Source of the DNA: UBA4660 sp034408895
Lineage (GTDB): Bacteria; Bacteroidota; Bacteroidia; Flavobacteriales_D; Sanyastnellaceae
Direction: 5' to 3'
DNA length: 64,000 bases
Assembly (NCBI GenBank): GCA_034408895.1
Contig: JAWXCI010000011.1
Location: 1 to 64,000 of the forward strand
Positions 8,657 to 17,764 of this stretch are shown here, in pieces. Each line of letters opens with the position of its first letter. Within the stretch, counting starts at the first letter, position 1. Position numbers and translations under genes: made by a program. The notes below the pieces were generated by a model. That model searched no databases. It was not told the DNA's origin and worked only from the letters and a program-made list of their open reading frames with translations.

Positions 8657-9097
8657 TCAATCGAATGAAAACGGACTGATGTACAATCGCTGGGTGTAAG
8701 GTGTAAAAGGTTCGTTGGTCTCGGCTATGGTACCGCTCACGGTTATGTCAATGCACTTTTTAATTCGGCTGATGTGTTCTTTTCCCGGCATCACTTTTTC
8801 TTCCTGTCCAATTTCAATACGCACTGTGGGATTTAGCAAGCGCATTTCGTGGCGTATGAGCGATAACCTTATGGATTGTGCAATGCGATCTTTCCAGGAG
8901 TGCACGGAAACAATGTTTTCAAAATCATGTTCCCAGATGGAGCATCCGTAGGTTTCATCGTACCTGAATTCCCCAAACTGGGAGGTTAGGATAAGGTAAA
9001 TGTTTTGTGCAATGGATTTCTCCAGACCGCAGGTGGCCAACTCCTTTTTCTGTATAAGGTTTGAGAAGTTGAGCGGGAAGCGGTAGTAACTGCTCAT
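8657..9097 (-). CDS. tssE: T6SS baseplate subunit TssE (gp25-like)
   Basis: 146 residues of the GPW/gp25 family. The motif around residues 30-50 (NIYLILTSQFGEFRYDETYGCSIWEHDFE, here split by position: SQFGEFRYDETYG then IWEHDF) is the hallmark of T4 gp25-like wedge proteins, including the acidic EFR-type core motif. TssE starts sheath assembly at the baseplate. It follows vgrG by 10 bp. Size and motif agree with Bacteroidota TssE. Confidence 0.88.
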   Translation of the reverse strand: MSSYYRFPLNFSNLIQKKELATCGLEKSIAQNIYLILTSQFGEFRYDETYGCSIWEHDFENIVSVHSWKDRIAQSIRLSLIRHEMRLLNPTVRIEIGQEEKVMPGKEHISRIKKCIDITVSGTIAETNEPFTPYTQRLYISPFSFD

Positions 9098-9107
9098 GCT
9101 AAATTCA

Positions 9108-10985
9108 TCAATTAATCATGACGATCCCCGCTTTAAGTGTAGCCTGTGCAGCAGCCGAAAGTTCCAGTTGTCCAGTTGCTTTTACAGTGGTTTTTGCATT
9201 ACCCGAAATTTCCATAGTGGCATTGGCGGTAAATTCAGCCGTGGCGTTGGAACTCATCTTTAATGCACTGGTGGCTTCAGTGGTCACATTAAGTCCTTTT
9301 GATTTCAAGTCTTTCATGCTGTCCAGTTGGATCAGGGTATCAGTACCTACTTTAAATTCTTTTGCCTTGAACTCGATAGATTCTTCAGCTGTAAATTTCA
9401 TCGTCTTCGATTTAACTTCTATTCCATCTTTTGCTTCCACCATTATGTTTTTGTTGGAAAGAATTTTTACCAGGCCATCATCTTTCATAGTGATGAGCAC
9501 TTCGTTCATTTTGTCCTTGGTAAAAATGTGAATGGCTTCTTCACCACTTTTATCGCTTAACCGAATTTCGTTGCCGCTAATTGTGCGAATGGTTTTTATG
9601 TAGTTGTCGTTGTCGTAACGGTCACTGCTATTTTCTTTTCCGTTGTATAGACTTCCAATCACAAAAGGTATGCTTGCATTGCCATGTTCGAAACCCACTA
9701 TCACTTCGTCACCGATTTCCGGCAACATGTAAAAACCTCGTTCCTTGCCGGCATGGGGGGTGGTCATTCTTAACCACGGAGTGGTATCGGCACTTTTCTG
9801 CCAGTAGTATTGTACCTTGATTCTTCCTAAGGCATCGGGGTCTTTATTATCCACCACTTTGGCCACCTGGTTTTCGTCCAGTGTTTCTTTTATGTTTGCA
9901 TTAAGTGGAGATACTTTCAAATCGGCAGGTATAGCTTCGAACCTGTTTTGATAAGAGCCAAGACCATCTGTCTGGTGTGCCACGCTGGTAATAATGTATT
10001 GCCCGTAGTCCAGTTTATCGCCTCCGATGGATGCAGTTGCGGCACCCTTCACGGTGATTCGCGTGCCCGCATTGAGCACTGGATTATCACTGACACCGGT
10101 AAACACCACCAGCGAAGCAGCTAGTGCATTCTTCCTGCTTTCAGTTACCGCTTTCAACATGCCCTGGTCTTTTATTACTTCGGGCGAATGGTAGGTATGA
10201 CTCGAATTGTATAGCGAGTCCGAACTTTTTACGGCATGACTCGCCCAGGTATCCACACCAGGCACTGCATTGGACGATGCCTGTTTCAGTTGTTCGTTTT
10301 TCACATAGTCATAAGTATGTGCTTCAAATTTGAGTGGCGACACTTTAACTGAAAGTTCGAAGTTGCTGAGATCATGTCCGAAAAAAAGATCGGCTTTCGA
10401 TTTTCCATCCGGTTTGCCGAAAATCATTTCGGAGCCGTTGTAATAAAACCATTGACCATGCGAATTGGCTAGTCGCCCTAAAAAATTGTAAGCACTTTCA
10501 TTGTATTGAACCGCAAAGGGCATCATGGTGTCAGGGCTTGGGCTGCTCTTCATGGCCAGCAGGTTTACCGGATAGCCTTGTGTAGTGGCATCAACAATTT
10601 GTGAAAGGGGTTTTTCCAGGTGTGATGCGCAATGGGGACCATCATCAAGTAGTATTGATGGACTGAAGCCGCGGATAAGCAGATCAGCAGCAGCACCGCC
10701 ATAGCGTGAAAGGCTAACTTCGGTTATTACTCCTTTGAAAAAATTGAGCTGGCTACTTCCCTGTTGGGCTTTAAGACCGATCTTGATACCCTTGCCCACA
10801 AAATCTTTCGATTTGTCTATGGTGTATTTGCGGTCACCCTCCACCGATTCTAACGATGCGCGAATTTCAAAAGTGTGGTGCCAGTCTATTCTTTGCACAA
10901 TGCTCAGGTGGGAAATGGTGTCGAGCTTTTTGCCGGCTCCGTCTATTTCCACTTCAACTTTCAGGTGAAGATTTTCATGTGCCAT
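9108..10985 (-). CDS. vgrG: T6SS spike protein VgrG/TssI
   Basis: 625 residues. The first 370 residues form the gp27-like part, followed by a gp5-type OB domain around residues 380-470 (KDPDALGRIKVQYYW, then LPEIGDEVIVGFEHGN). The rest is a repetitive beta-helix needle rich in Lys, Thr, Ala and Ser (SGNAKTTVKATGQLELSAAA). It has no C-terminal enzymatic extension, so effectors must be loaded through PAAR and adaptor proteins, which fits the PAAR, RHS and DUF4123 genes 8-13 kb away. An intrinsic terminator lies between it and upstream hcp. Confidence 0.93.
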   Translation of the reverse strand: MAHENLHLKVEVEIDGAGKKLDTISHLSIVQRIDWHHTFEIRASLESVEGDRKYTIDKSKDFVGKGIKIGLKAQQGSSQLNFFKGVITEVSLSRYGGAAADLLIRGFSPSILLDDGPHCASHLEKPLSQIVDATTQGYPVNLLAMKSSPSPDTMMPFAVQYNESAYNFLGRLANSHGQWFYYNGSEMIFGKPDGKSKADLFFGHDLSNFELSVKVSPLKFEAHTYDYVKNEQLKQASSNAVPGVDTWASHAVKSSDSLYNSSHTYHSPEVIKDQGMLKAVTESRKNALAASLVVFTGVSDNPVLNAGTRITVKGAATASIGGDKLDYGQYIITSVAHQTDGLGSYQNRFEAIPADLKVSPLNANIKETLDENQVAKVVDNKDPDALGRIKVQYYWQKSADTTPWLRMTTPHAGKERGFYMLPEIGDEVIVGFEHGNASIPFVIGSLYNGKENSSDRYDNDNYIKTIRTISGNEIRLSDKSGEEAIHIFTKDKMNEVLITMKDDGLVKILSNKNIMVEAKDGIEVKSKTMKFTAEESIEFKAKEFKVGTDTLIQLDSMKDLKSKGLNVTTEATSALKMSSNATAEFTANATMEISGNAKTTVKATGQLELSAAAQATLKAGIVMIN

Positions 10986-11025
10986 AACAATCGGTATTTT
11001 TGGTTAACTTGAATAGTTGAAAGAA

Positions 11026-11065
11026 GAAAAAGCACAGTAAGAAATAATTCGAACTGTGCTTTTTC
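11026..11065 (-). terminator. Intrinsic terminator between hcp and vgrG
   Basis: A perfect 13-bp inverted repeat (GAAAAAGCACAGT at 11026-11038 and its complement at 11053-11065) with a 14-base loop. On the minus strand the hairpin is followed by TTTTCTTCTTTC. It should end most transcripts after hcp, letting hcp be made in excess of the spike and baseplate genes beyond, as its polymer role demands. Confidence 0.8.
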
Positions 11066-11137
11066 AGATTGGAGGAGTGCATTGTGCACCCTGAAACGGA
11101 CTTTACCCGTGGAGGGAAGAACGTTTGCTGAATACAA

Positions 11138-11530
11138 CTAAATCGGCCATGGATTCTCATGAGTGGCATCACCCACAGTAATTTTTTGTGCCGATACAAC
11201 GAAATGTATTGTCATTGGATTTGCGCCCACTGAGTCAATACTCTCGCTGATTTGAACGATGTACCCGTTCTCCCAGCTCAGTTCCTTCATCTTGGCTTTT
11301 GAATCGCGTTTAAGGAACGTAACTTTTCCATTCTTGGTAGTGTACTGGTCAATCATCCAAGCGAAGAGGGATGTGTCTTCGGTGGACTCGACCTCGAGTT
11401 GGATAGTACCTCCGCGAATCGTTGAAGAAGGGCGGCCTGTAGAATCCACATCGCGGTTTAGCGCGTAGCTGCAGTGAAGCACTCGAACATCTGCTCCACC
11501 ATCAATTGAAAGATTTGCATTAAACGACAT
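11138..11530 (-). CDS. tssD: T6SS tube protein TssD/Hcp
   Basis: 130 residues. The beginning MSFNANLSIDGG and the pattern of a C-terminal WENGYIVQISESIDSVGANPMTIHF segment are typical of Bacteroidota TssD (Hcp). Hexameric rings stack into the inner tube that is expelled together with VgrG; small effectors can travel in the lumen. It is separated from tssC by 54 bp and followed by a strong terminator. Only one Hcp is seen in the window, while subtype iii loci often carry more. Confidence 0.9.
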   Translation of the reverse strand: MSFNANLSIDGGADVRVLHCSYALNRDVDSTGRPSSTIRGGTIQLEVESTEDTSLFAWMIDQYTTKNGKVTFLKRDSKAKMKELSWENGYIVQISESIDSVGANPMTIHFVVSAQKITVGDATHENPWPI

Positions 11531-11584
11531 TTGATGTAAGGGATTTGGTTAATATTAAATAACTATTTTGAATATACACATGTT

Positions 11585-12976
11585 CTATTTCTGTTGAGCC
11601 ACATTGGCATCCCATGCTACTGAACTTTCTGCCTCATCGCCTTTAGTACCTTTTAGGTCAATCACAAAATTCTTAGCCGGGAAATAAGGCGTCATGTGAA
11701 GCATAAAATTAATCTTGCCTTTATCGTTGGGGTCGCGGTCGAAATGTTGGATCTTAAATTTTTCGATCAGCTTTTTCGGCCCTGTAATCCTGTCCATAAA
11801 TTTCTCAATCTGCTCCTGAAGATCTTTTTTCACGTTAGGGCTCCAGTTTACAAATGCCTTGCGGTTAAGGAAGTCCATTAGTGTTTTCATCACAAAATCG
11901 AACACGCGCATCACCGAGTAAGTCTGCATTCCCTGGTCATCACCGGTGAAAAGCGTTTTGCCGGAAAAGGCCATTACTTTTCCATATTCATTTACCATGG
12001 GGATAAGGCCCATTTTTTCCATAGATGTAAATGTGCTCTTCTTCATGTTGCCTATCACTGCACCTGCCACCTCGTTGAGACCACCGTATTCTTTACCGGC
12101 AGTAACCTGCGACATTAGCGTACTGTAAACTCGACCAGCCAATGCTGATGAAGGCGGTACAGTAAGGTCTTTTCCTTCGCCCACTTCTTCGGATTTGCCC
12201 CGGCCAATAAGCCAGTTGCATGTCATCATCACATGGCTTTTCCAATCTTCGCCACCGGTATGGTTGGCCTTTTCAAACATTTCAATAATATCGTCTTCTT
12301 TGTTAAGATCCCTGAAATCAGTGATCATCATGACCTTATTCTTAAAGCAGGTCTTCCCCCATTTTTCCAGCACTGGGTTCGATCCCATGTATCCCGGTAT
12401 CACAACCATGGAATAGTTGTTACGCAAATCGAGGCGATCATAACTCCGGCTCAGTTCGTCCTGAATGGCATCATGGAATAACGGGTTGTCAAGGTCGGTG
12501 AGTTGCTCCATGCCTGCATTTAGTACAGCAACATTCTTCAACTTTGTTTCTTCGGTGTTTTTGTAAAACAGGTTGAGCGAACGCCAGCCCTGTTCAAGAT
12601 TGCGTGTTGTATCAAGTGCCTTTTTCTGATTTTTCTTCAGCGTCTTGGCAGCTACTTCCGCCTTTTCCCGGCACTTTTCAATCATGTCGGGTACGCTATT
12701 GCCATCGGCAATGGTTTCCATCCACATGTCAAGTACGCGCTTTAGGTTTTGCCGATCTTTCTTTTGATCGGCTTCGGTAAGAAAAATTTGTTTGCGGGCT
12801 TCGCGCTCGGGGTTAAGGTTTTGAGCACCGTCAACGGTAGATTCAATAAGCGAGTAGCCACCCACTTTGGCTAGTTTGCCAACGCTTTCGGCAAGTGCGC
12901 TGGCAGCATTTTCAATTTTTACACTTTCGCGTTCCGCAGCTTGTCTTCCTTGTTGCTGTTGTTGGAGGTCTGACAT
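11585..12976 (-). CDS. tssC: T6SS contractile sheath large subunit TssC
   Basis: 463 residues, of the Bacteroidota TssC family (DUF5458 type). A Gln-rich N-terminal helix (SDLQQQQQGRQAAERESVKIE) is where TssB-TssC pairing and ClpV access occur. The body carries the conserved region NNYSMVVIPGYMGSNPVLEKW and the C-terminal HMTPYFPAKNFVIDLKG strand that forms the sheath handshake. TssB and TssC co-polymerise around the Hcp tube. It follows tssB by 37 bp. Confidence 0.9.
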   Translation of the reverse strand: MSDLQQQQQGRQAAERESVKIENAASALAESVGKLAKVGGYSLIESTVDGAQNLNPEREARKQIFLTEADQKKDRQNLKRVLDMWMETIADGNSVPDMIEKCREKAEVAAKTLKKNQKKALDTTRNLEQGWRSLNLFYKNTEETKLKNVAVLNAGMEQLTDLDNPLFHDAIQDELSRSYDRLDLRNNYSMVVIPGYMGSNPVLEKWGKTCFKNKVMMITDFRDLNKEDDIIEMFEKANHTGGEDWKSHVMMTCNWLIGRGKSEEVGEGKDLTVPPSSALAGRVYSTLMSQVTAGKEYGGLNEVAGAVIGNMKKSTFTSMEKMGLIPMVNEYGKVMAFSGKTLFTGDDQGMQTYSVMRVFDFVMKTLMDFLNRKAFVNWSPNVKKDLQEQIEKFMDRITGPKKLIEKFKIQHFDRDPNDKGKINFMLHMTPYFPAKNFVIDLKGTKGDEAESSVAWDANVAQQK

Positions 12977-13013
12977 TCTCTTTTATTTAGGAGTTGATGT
13001 GGTTGGATCAAAA

Positions 13014-13466
13014 TTATGCACCGGCTTCTTCAAGTTCCATTATCATGGCTTGAAGTGCGGTGATGTATGCCTGTTTCATTTCAGGATTGGCGAGCAGGGT
13101 TTGCAATGGTTTCGAACTTTTAAGGTTCTTCATAAATTTCTGGTATTGCTCGTGTTTCACATTCTGGTCTTGCAGGAATTTGCTTTTATTGGTAATGCCT
13201 TTTACCCCAAAATCGCCTAGGTTGCTGAAGCTGACATTCTCCTTAGAAGCGGAGCCATCTTCCTGTTCGTATTCTATTTCAATATTGGGTTTGAAATGGT
13301 TGAAGGCCGCTTCAACGGTATCCAGTCCCTGAACTATCTCAGGTGTATTCTGTACTTCACTGGTAAGTTGCTGGATGAAGATGCTGCGGTTCAATTGTAT
13401 TTCAGCGAATGCTTCGCCTGCACCATCCTTTTTGCGTTCAGTTCCGCCTAGGCCGTACTCAAACAT
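13014..13466 (-). CDS. tssB: T6SS contractile sheath small subunit TssB
   Basis: 150 residues. The N-terminal FEYGLGGTERKKD and the following IQLNRSIFIQQLTSE are characteristic of Bacteroidota TssB, and the C-terminal helix (MKQAYITALQAMIMELEEAGA) fits the surface helix that pairs with the N-terminus of TssC. It is placed between tssC and clpV. About 100 bp of AT-rich sequence separates it from clpV, long enough for an additional promoter. Confidence 0.9.
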   Translation of the reverse strand: MFEYGLGGTERKKDGAGEAFAEIQLNRSIFIQQLTSEVQNTPEIVQGLDTVEAAFNHFKPNIEIEYEQEDGSASKENVSFSNLGDFGVKGITNKSKFLQDQNVKHEQYQKFMKNLKSSKPLQTLLANPEMKQAYITALQAMIMELEEAGA

Positions 13467-13567
13467 GTTGTGAGTTTATTAAGGTTAATTGTTTCGATAA
13501 AGCGGGTAAATATATTAACATTCGCTGTTTTACAAATTTATTTTATTGGACAAAACATTTGCCCAAG

Positions 13568-16036
13568 TCAATGCGACCATTTTACTTCTCCATCATCTCC
13601 TAACTCAATTTTCACCATTGCGCCTTTACCAATCTCACCTGAAATTATCATTCGCGATAGAGGTCTGCGAAGTTGGTTGCGGATAACGCCCTGCAACGGA
13701 CGCGCACCATATTTGGGAGTGAAGCCGGACATAGCCAATGATTTTTTTGCTTCATCAGTAAGTTGAAGAATGATGCCTTGTTTTTCAAGTGTCTTGATTA
13801 AGCTCTGTAGGTGAATGTTGAAAATGCTGAGCGCAATTTTTTCGCTGATAGGCGCGAATGGAATTATTTCGGTAAGCCTTCCCAGGAACTCAGGACGGAA
13901 ATATTTCTGCATGATTTCCATCAGGTCGTTTTGTTTTGGTATTTCACCGGCAGTAAATTTTTCTATGATAAAATCGGATCCTATGTTGGAAGTGAACAGG
14001 ACAACTGAATTGGAAAAGTCGCCTTCTTTGCCCAGGCGATCATGCAGTTTTCCTTCATCAAGAATCTGGAGGAAAAGATCAAATACACTTTTATGTGCTT
14101 TCTCAATTTCATCGAACAACACTATACTATAAGGTTTCTCCCGGATTTTGTTTACGAGCATTCCGCCTTCTTCGTACCCCACATATCCTGGAGGAGCACC
14201 ATATAATAAAGCGGCACTGTGTTCTTCTTTGAATTCGCTCATGTCGAAACGGATGAGTGCGTTTTCATCAGCAAACAAAAATTCAGCAAGCGATTTCGCC
14301 AATTCGGTTTTACCTGTGCCGGTGGGACCAAGGAAGAAAAACGAACCTATTGGCTGGCCAGGTTTGCTAAGGCCGGAACGCGATTCAAGAATGGCTGCAT
14401 TGATGGCCTTAAGTCCGTGGTCTTGTCCCACCACTCTTTTCTTAAGGTATTCCTCCATGTTCATCAACCGTTCTTTTTCCTGCGACTGAAGTTTGCCAAG
14501 AGGAATTCCAGTTTTATTTGAAATCACAGCAGCGAGATCAATTTTTTCTACTGAATCTTTTTTGTTGCCCGAAAGTTCTTCGAGTTTTTTCAGGGTCTTA
14601 TCAAGAAAAGCTTTTACTTCAATGGAAGTTTCCATTTTGGCTGCATCGGATTCATCTTCGATCTGGCTGAACAAGACATGGCTCACTTTGTCTTTCATCT
14701 GAACGCTGAACCACTGCAATTCTTTTAGCATTTCTGCTTCTTCGAGTTTTTGATTGTCAAGTTCTGTTAGAGCAACACCAAGTGCAGTCAATTCTTCCTT
14801 TGATGTTTCGCCCATCAGGCGCACAACGCTCATCGTTCTATCAATAAGGTCAATGGCACTATCTGGAAGCCTGCGGTCCTTATCGTATCGCCTTGCCAAT
14901 CGCACCGCTTCCGGCACGGCATCTCCGGCAAGTTTTATTTCATGATGTTTTTCATAATACGGTGCAATCATTTTTACCATGCGGGCTGCTGTGGATTCAT
15001 CCGGTTCATCTACCCGAAGTATTTCGAACCTTCGGCTGAAAGCTTCATCGGGTTCCACATGTTTGCGAAACTCTTCGTTAGTGGTGGCTCCAATCACGGT
15101 GAGTTCTCCCCGTGCCAATTCGGGTTTTAGTAATTGCGCTGCTCCGCCAGCGCCTCCGTTTTTATCCAACAGCATGTGTATTTCATCAATAAAGAGAATT
15201 GCCTTTTCGAAATTTTTGAGTTCGGCCATAATCTTTTTCAGGCGGTCTTCCACTTCTCCTTTGTAAGCAGCACCTGCCACCAATGCACCGAAGTCCAATT
15301 CGAAAAGGCGTGCATTCTTCAACGCTCCCGGAACTTTTCCTTCTATGATGTTCAATGCAAATCCATCAACTAGTGCGGTCTTGCCCACACCCGGCTCGCC
15401 TACAATAATTACGTTGGGTTTGCTTCTGCGTCCAAGAATTTCGGCCACCATGCGCACTTCGCGGTCGCGGCCAATAATATTATCGAGTTTGCCTTGCCGT
15501 CCGCGTTCAGTTTTGTCCACGCAGTATTTAAGCAGTGCTCCGGTATTGGCGGTATCGGGTGCACCACTTTGTCCGTTGGAGGGCGATAGGGCGGATTGAA
15601 GTTCAGCACTCGCAACACTTTCTTTAAGCAACTCATCCTGCCGGATGGGAAAAGATTTGAGTTGATCGTAACTGAATGCAAGACCGGGAATTGACAGAGC
15701 CGCGAGTACACATAAAGGATCAATAACATCCTTACCAATTTTAAGGCGGATGATGTCCGCTTCTTCCATCACGACCACAATTTTATCATCGCCACGAATG
15801 GGATCTTCCGCTTTTCCTTTAGGTTGTTGTTCAATGCGCACATCGGCCCATTCTTCCATAAAGTAAATGTCCTTGCCCAGGTTTATCATCAATTGCATGA
15901 GGCCTGCATCTTTATGAAGCAACGCGCGCAGAAGATGTGCTGGCGAAAACTTCGGGTTGGAATAATCGCGAGCGAATTGCTGTGCAATGTGCACCGCTTT
16001 TTTGAGGTCTTCGGAGTAGTTTATTGTTTCGGTCAT
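13568..16036 (-). CDS. clpV: T6SS sheath-recycling ATPase TssH/ClpV
   Basis: 822 residues from the chosen ATG at 16034-16036 (frame extends upstream only to a TTG at 16054, overlapping the previous stop). It has an N-terminal ClpN double-repeat domain, a first AAA+ module with GEPGVGKT and FIDEIHML, a short coiled coil, and a second AAA+ module with GPTGTGKT and LFDEIEKAH. No UVR motif or ClpP-binding loop is seen, unlike ClpC at 36.1 kb. Its location with tssB and tssC makes it the unfoldase that disassembles contracted sheaths. Confidence 0.92.
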   Translation of the reverse strand: MTETINYSEDLKKAVHIAQQFARDYSNPKFSPAHLLRALLHKDAGLMQLMINLGKDIYFMEEWADVRIEQQPKGKAEDPIRGDDKIVVVMEEADIIRLKIGKDVIDPLCVLAALSIPGLAFSYDQLKSFPIRQDELLKESVASAELQSALSPSNGQSGAPDTANTGALLKYCVDKTERGRQGKLDNIIGRDREVRMVAEILGRRSKPNVIIVGEPGVGKTALVDGFALNIIEGKVPGALKNARLFELDFGALVAGAAYKGEVEDRLKKIMAELKNFEKAILFIDEIHMLLDKNGGAGGAAQLLKPELARGELTVIGATTNEEFRKHVEPDEAFSRRFEILRVDEPDESTAARMVKMIAPYYEKHHEIKLAGDAVPEAVRLARRYDKDRRLPDSAIDLIDRTMSVVRLMGETSKEELTALGVALTELDNQKLEEAEMLKELQWFSVQMKDKVSHVLFSQIEDESDAAKMETSIEVKAFLDKTLKKLEELSGNKKDSVEKIDLAAVISNKTGIPLGKLQSQEKERLMNMEEYLKKRVVGQDHGLKAINAAILESRSGLSKPGQPIGSFFFLGPTGTGKTELAKSLAEFLFADENALIRFDMSEFKEEHSAALLYGAPPGYVGYEEGGMLVNKIREKPYSIVLFDEIEKAHKSVFDLFLQILDEGKLHDRLGKEGDFSNSVVLFTSNIGSDFIIEKFTAGEIPKQNDLMEIMQKYFRPEFLGRLTEIIPFAPISEKIALSIFNIHLQSLIKTLEKQGIILQLTDEAKKSLAMSGFTPKYGARPLQGVIRNQLRRPLSRMIISGEIGKGAMVKIELGDDGEVKWSH

Positions 16037-16050
16037 TTTTAAATTTTCGG

Positions 16051-16386
16051 TCAAAACCCAGATGGAATTCTCACATCGGAATACTTCAACTTGCTATGTA
16101 TGTTGAAAAACACTTTTTCCCATTCATGTCTCTTCCTGTTGTAGTCGCTGTACGGATTAAGTTTTTCTTGATCTTCTTGTAAGAGGTGAAAATTCTCCCC
16201 AAGCTGATGCTCGCCAATGCAAAAATCAATAGGTCGGTTTTTTAAACCTGAAGGGTAAAGTCTGCAAGTAACAAAGCCATTTGAAACAAAAAGAATTCTT
16301 CCCAACAGGCTTTGAACAATGCCGCGATTCTGGTTGTAGTTGTTTTGTTTGGGAATGAGTTTCGTTCCTGGTATCGGTACGTTCAT
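16051..16386 (-). CDS. Unknown 111-residue protein between the muramidase and clpV
   Basis: 111 residues, no signal peptide or membrane helix (MNVPIPGTKLIPKQNNYNQN start). The family is not recognised. The gene starts 6 bp after the muramidase stop, so it belongs to that transcript. As the neighbour of a likely wall-degrading effector it is an obvious immunity candidate, but immunity proteins against muramidases act in the periplasm and this one has no visible export signal. It may instead be an effector-loading partner. Confidence 0.55.
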   Translation of the reverse strand: MNVPIPGTKLIPKQNNYNQNRGIVQSLLGRILFVSNGFVTCRLYPSGLKNRPIDFCIGEHQLGENFHLLQEDQEKLNPYSDYNRKRHEWEKVFFNIHSKLKYSDVRIPSGF

Positions 16387-16392
16387 GAGAAT

Positions 16393-17025
16393 TTAATTTG
16401 CGGTAGTACTTATAAGTTCATCGAGCAAAGCGGCTTCTGCTTTTCTTCTTCCGCTATAAAGTGTTTCGGCTTTCAACTGTTCGCTGGCCTTTGTCCAGTC
16501 CTGCATCACAAAAGATTTCCAAACCGGTTTGTCCGTGTAAATTCCCTGGAATGCCCATGAAGCAATAGCTGTCTGGGCTTGGACTGGAAGTGTGTGAAAG
16601 GCAGTCTTAGCAGTGTTGTTGATGTCGGTGCCGTAAGCATTCAAAAGTTTTTTCAGTTCACTATGTTTCATTGCCCGATTCAATTCGGCAAGTTCAGTTG
16701 AACTCAAGACAAGCGGAGTTTTGTTCAATGCCGCAACTGCATCCTTCTTTCTTTTTTCAAGGTAGGGCGAAAGTTTATCAATCATGCCCTGCGAAAGATA
16801 CATGCGATTTTTCAGATCATACAAATTGTTCTGACCTATATCGAAACCTTTGCCAATGGTTACACCACTTTTTCCAATGACGTCACCTACATTTTTTCCA
16901 AAGCAGGCCTGGTTGTCTTTGTTGGTGGTACTCTTCAATGTGCACTGAGGAACATAGGCAACTGTGGCACTGCCTTCCTGTTGTGCTATGAACGTATAGT
17001 CAATTCGGTTTGCTTCTTCTGCCAT
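16393..17025 (-). CDS. Pesticin/T4-lysozyme-like muramidase, candidate T6SS effector
   Basis: 210 residues without a signal peptide. The catalytic layout of pesticin-type lysozymes is visible: Glu17 in AQQEGSA, then GVTIGKGFDIGQ with Thr56 and Asp62. The Thr-Asp spacing of six equals that of pesticin as I remember it. Such enzymes cut the MurNAc-GlcNAc bond of peptidoglycan. A lysozyme without a signal peptide, encoded first in the T6SS operon, would be delivered into the periplasm of a target cell. A phage origin (endolysin) is the main alternative, but no phage genes are near. Confidence 0.72.
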   Translation of the reverse strand: MAEEANRIDYTFIAQQEGSATVAYVPQCTLKSTTNKDNQACFGKNVGDVIGKSGVTIGKGFDIGQNNLYDLKNRMYLSQGMIDKLSPYLEKRKKDAVAALNKTPLVLSSTELAELNRAMKHSELKKLLNAYGTDINNTAKTAFHTLPVQAQTAIASWAFQGIYTDKPVWKSFVMQDWTKASEQLKAETLYSGRRKAEAALLDELISTTAN

Positions 17026-17120
17026 TCGATTTTCATTTTGGCATGAATGAATTCATTGGTAAGAATTTCATCATGGTTAATTTGACTGGATGAAAACTTG
17101 TTCAGTTAGTTTAGGTTCGC

Positions 17121-17128
17121 CAAATCTA
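17121..17128 (-). promoter_or_regulatory. Candidate -7 element for the T6SS operon
   Basis: On the minus strand the octamer TAGATTTG fits the Bacteroidota -7 consensus TAnnTTTG, about 95 bases before the muramidase ATG at 17025. A -33 TTTG is present only at a long spacing of about 25, so the assignment is moderate. Confidence 0.4.
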
Positions 17129-17173
17129 AATGAGATTGACTAACCCATAGATGCAAAAAAAATCCTGAAAAAT

Positions 17174-17203
17174 TTTGTCATTTAAAAAAGGCGAATACTT
17201 TTG
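17174..17203 (+). promoter_or_regulatory. Bacteroidota-type promoter of the effector operon
   Basis: TTTG at 17174-17177 and TACTTTTG at 17196-17203 with an 18-base spacer match the TTTG/TAnnTTTG promoter of the phylum. Transcription would start near 17210, ahead of both possible start codons of the first effector gene (17246 and 17291), and divergently from the structural operon. Confidence 0.65.
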
Positions 17204-17290
17204 AGGCGTTTTCCTAAACTATCTATCCGCTCATTACTATACTTGATGAGTGAGAACCAAACCAATTCATTAACCAACTACTCTAAAGTC

Positions 17291-17683
17291 ATGGCTTACC
17301 AACTCAGTGACGCTTTTAAGGACTACGACAACGATTCAACATTTGTGTACAAGCGCGAACGTGGCGGTGAAATGAAATCTACCACCGAATGTGCTTATTT
17401 CGTGCAAAAGGTTACAAAAGCTCCGCTCACCCAACAATGGAAAAAGGGTACTCATGTATTGACATCAACACCTGGTGCAATTGCCAGAGGTACTGCTATT
17501 GCCACTTTCAAAGGAGAAGAATATGGTGGACATGCAGCCATTTACATTTCGCATACCGACAACGGAATTACAGTTTGGGGTCAATAGGCTGCTCAAGGCA
17601 AAGTGAAAAAGCGCACCATCAAGAAGAAGGATTTGCAAACTGTGAATTCGAATGATGCCAAGTGGTTTTATGTGGTGGATTGA
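17291..17683 (+). pseudogene. BPSL0067-like (NlpC/P60-type) amidase effector broken by an amber codon
   Basis: From ATG 17291 (alternative 17246) the frame has the BPSL0067 layout: Cys34 in TTECAYFVQK, GTAIATF at residues 67-73, His81 in GGHAAIYI, and ITVWGQ ending at residue 99. A TAG at 17588-17590 follows, then 30 more codons in the same frame (AAQGKVKKRTIKKKDLQT) to a TGA at 17681-17683. The family has a Trp just after this Q, so TGG-to-TAG is the likely change. Members are small Cys-His peptidoglycan hydrolases linked to T6SS. The truncated product keeps Cys and His but loses the final strand. Confidence 0.65.
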
Positions 17684-17764
17684 GTCGGAACGTAACAGCG
17701 AAAACATAACGTAATCCTGATATCAGAGCCTTGAAGATGATACCATTCAGATAAACTTTGCGAA

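Noticed and set aside
10975..11199. 74-codon minus frame between hcp and vgrG
   Set aside because: It covers the intrinsic terminator and overlaps the end of hcp in another frame.
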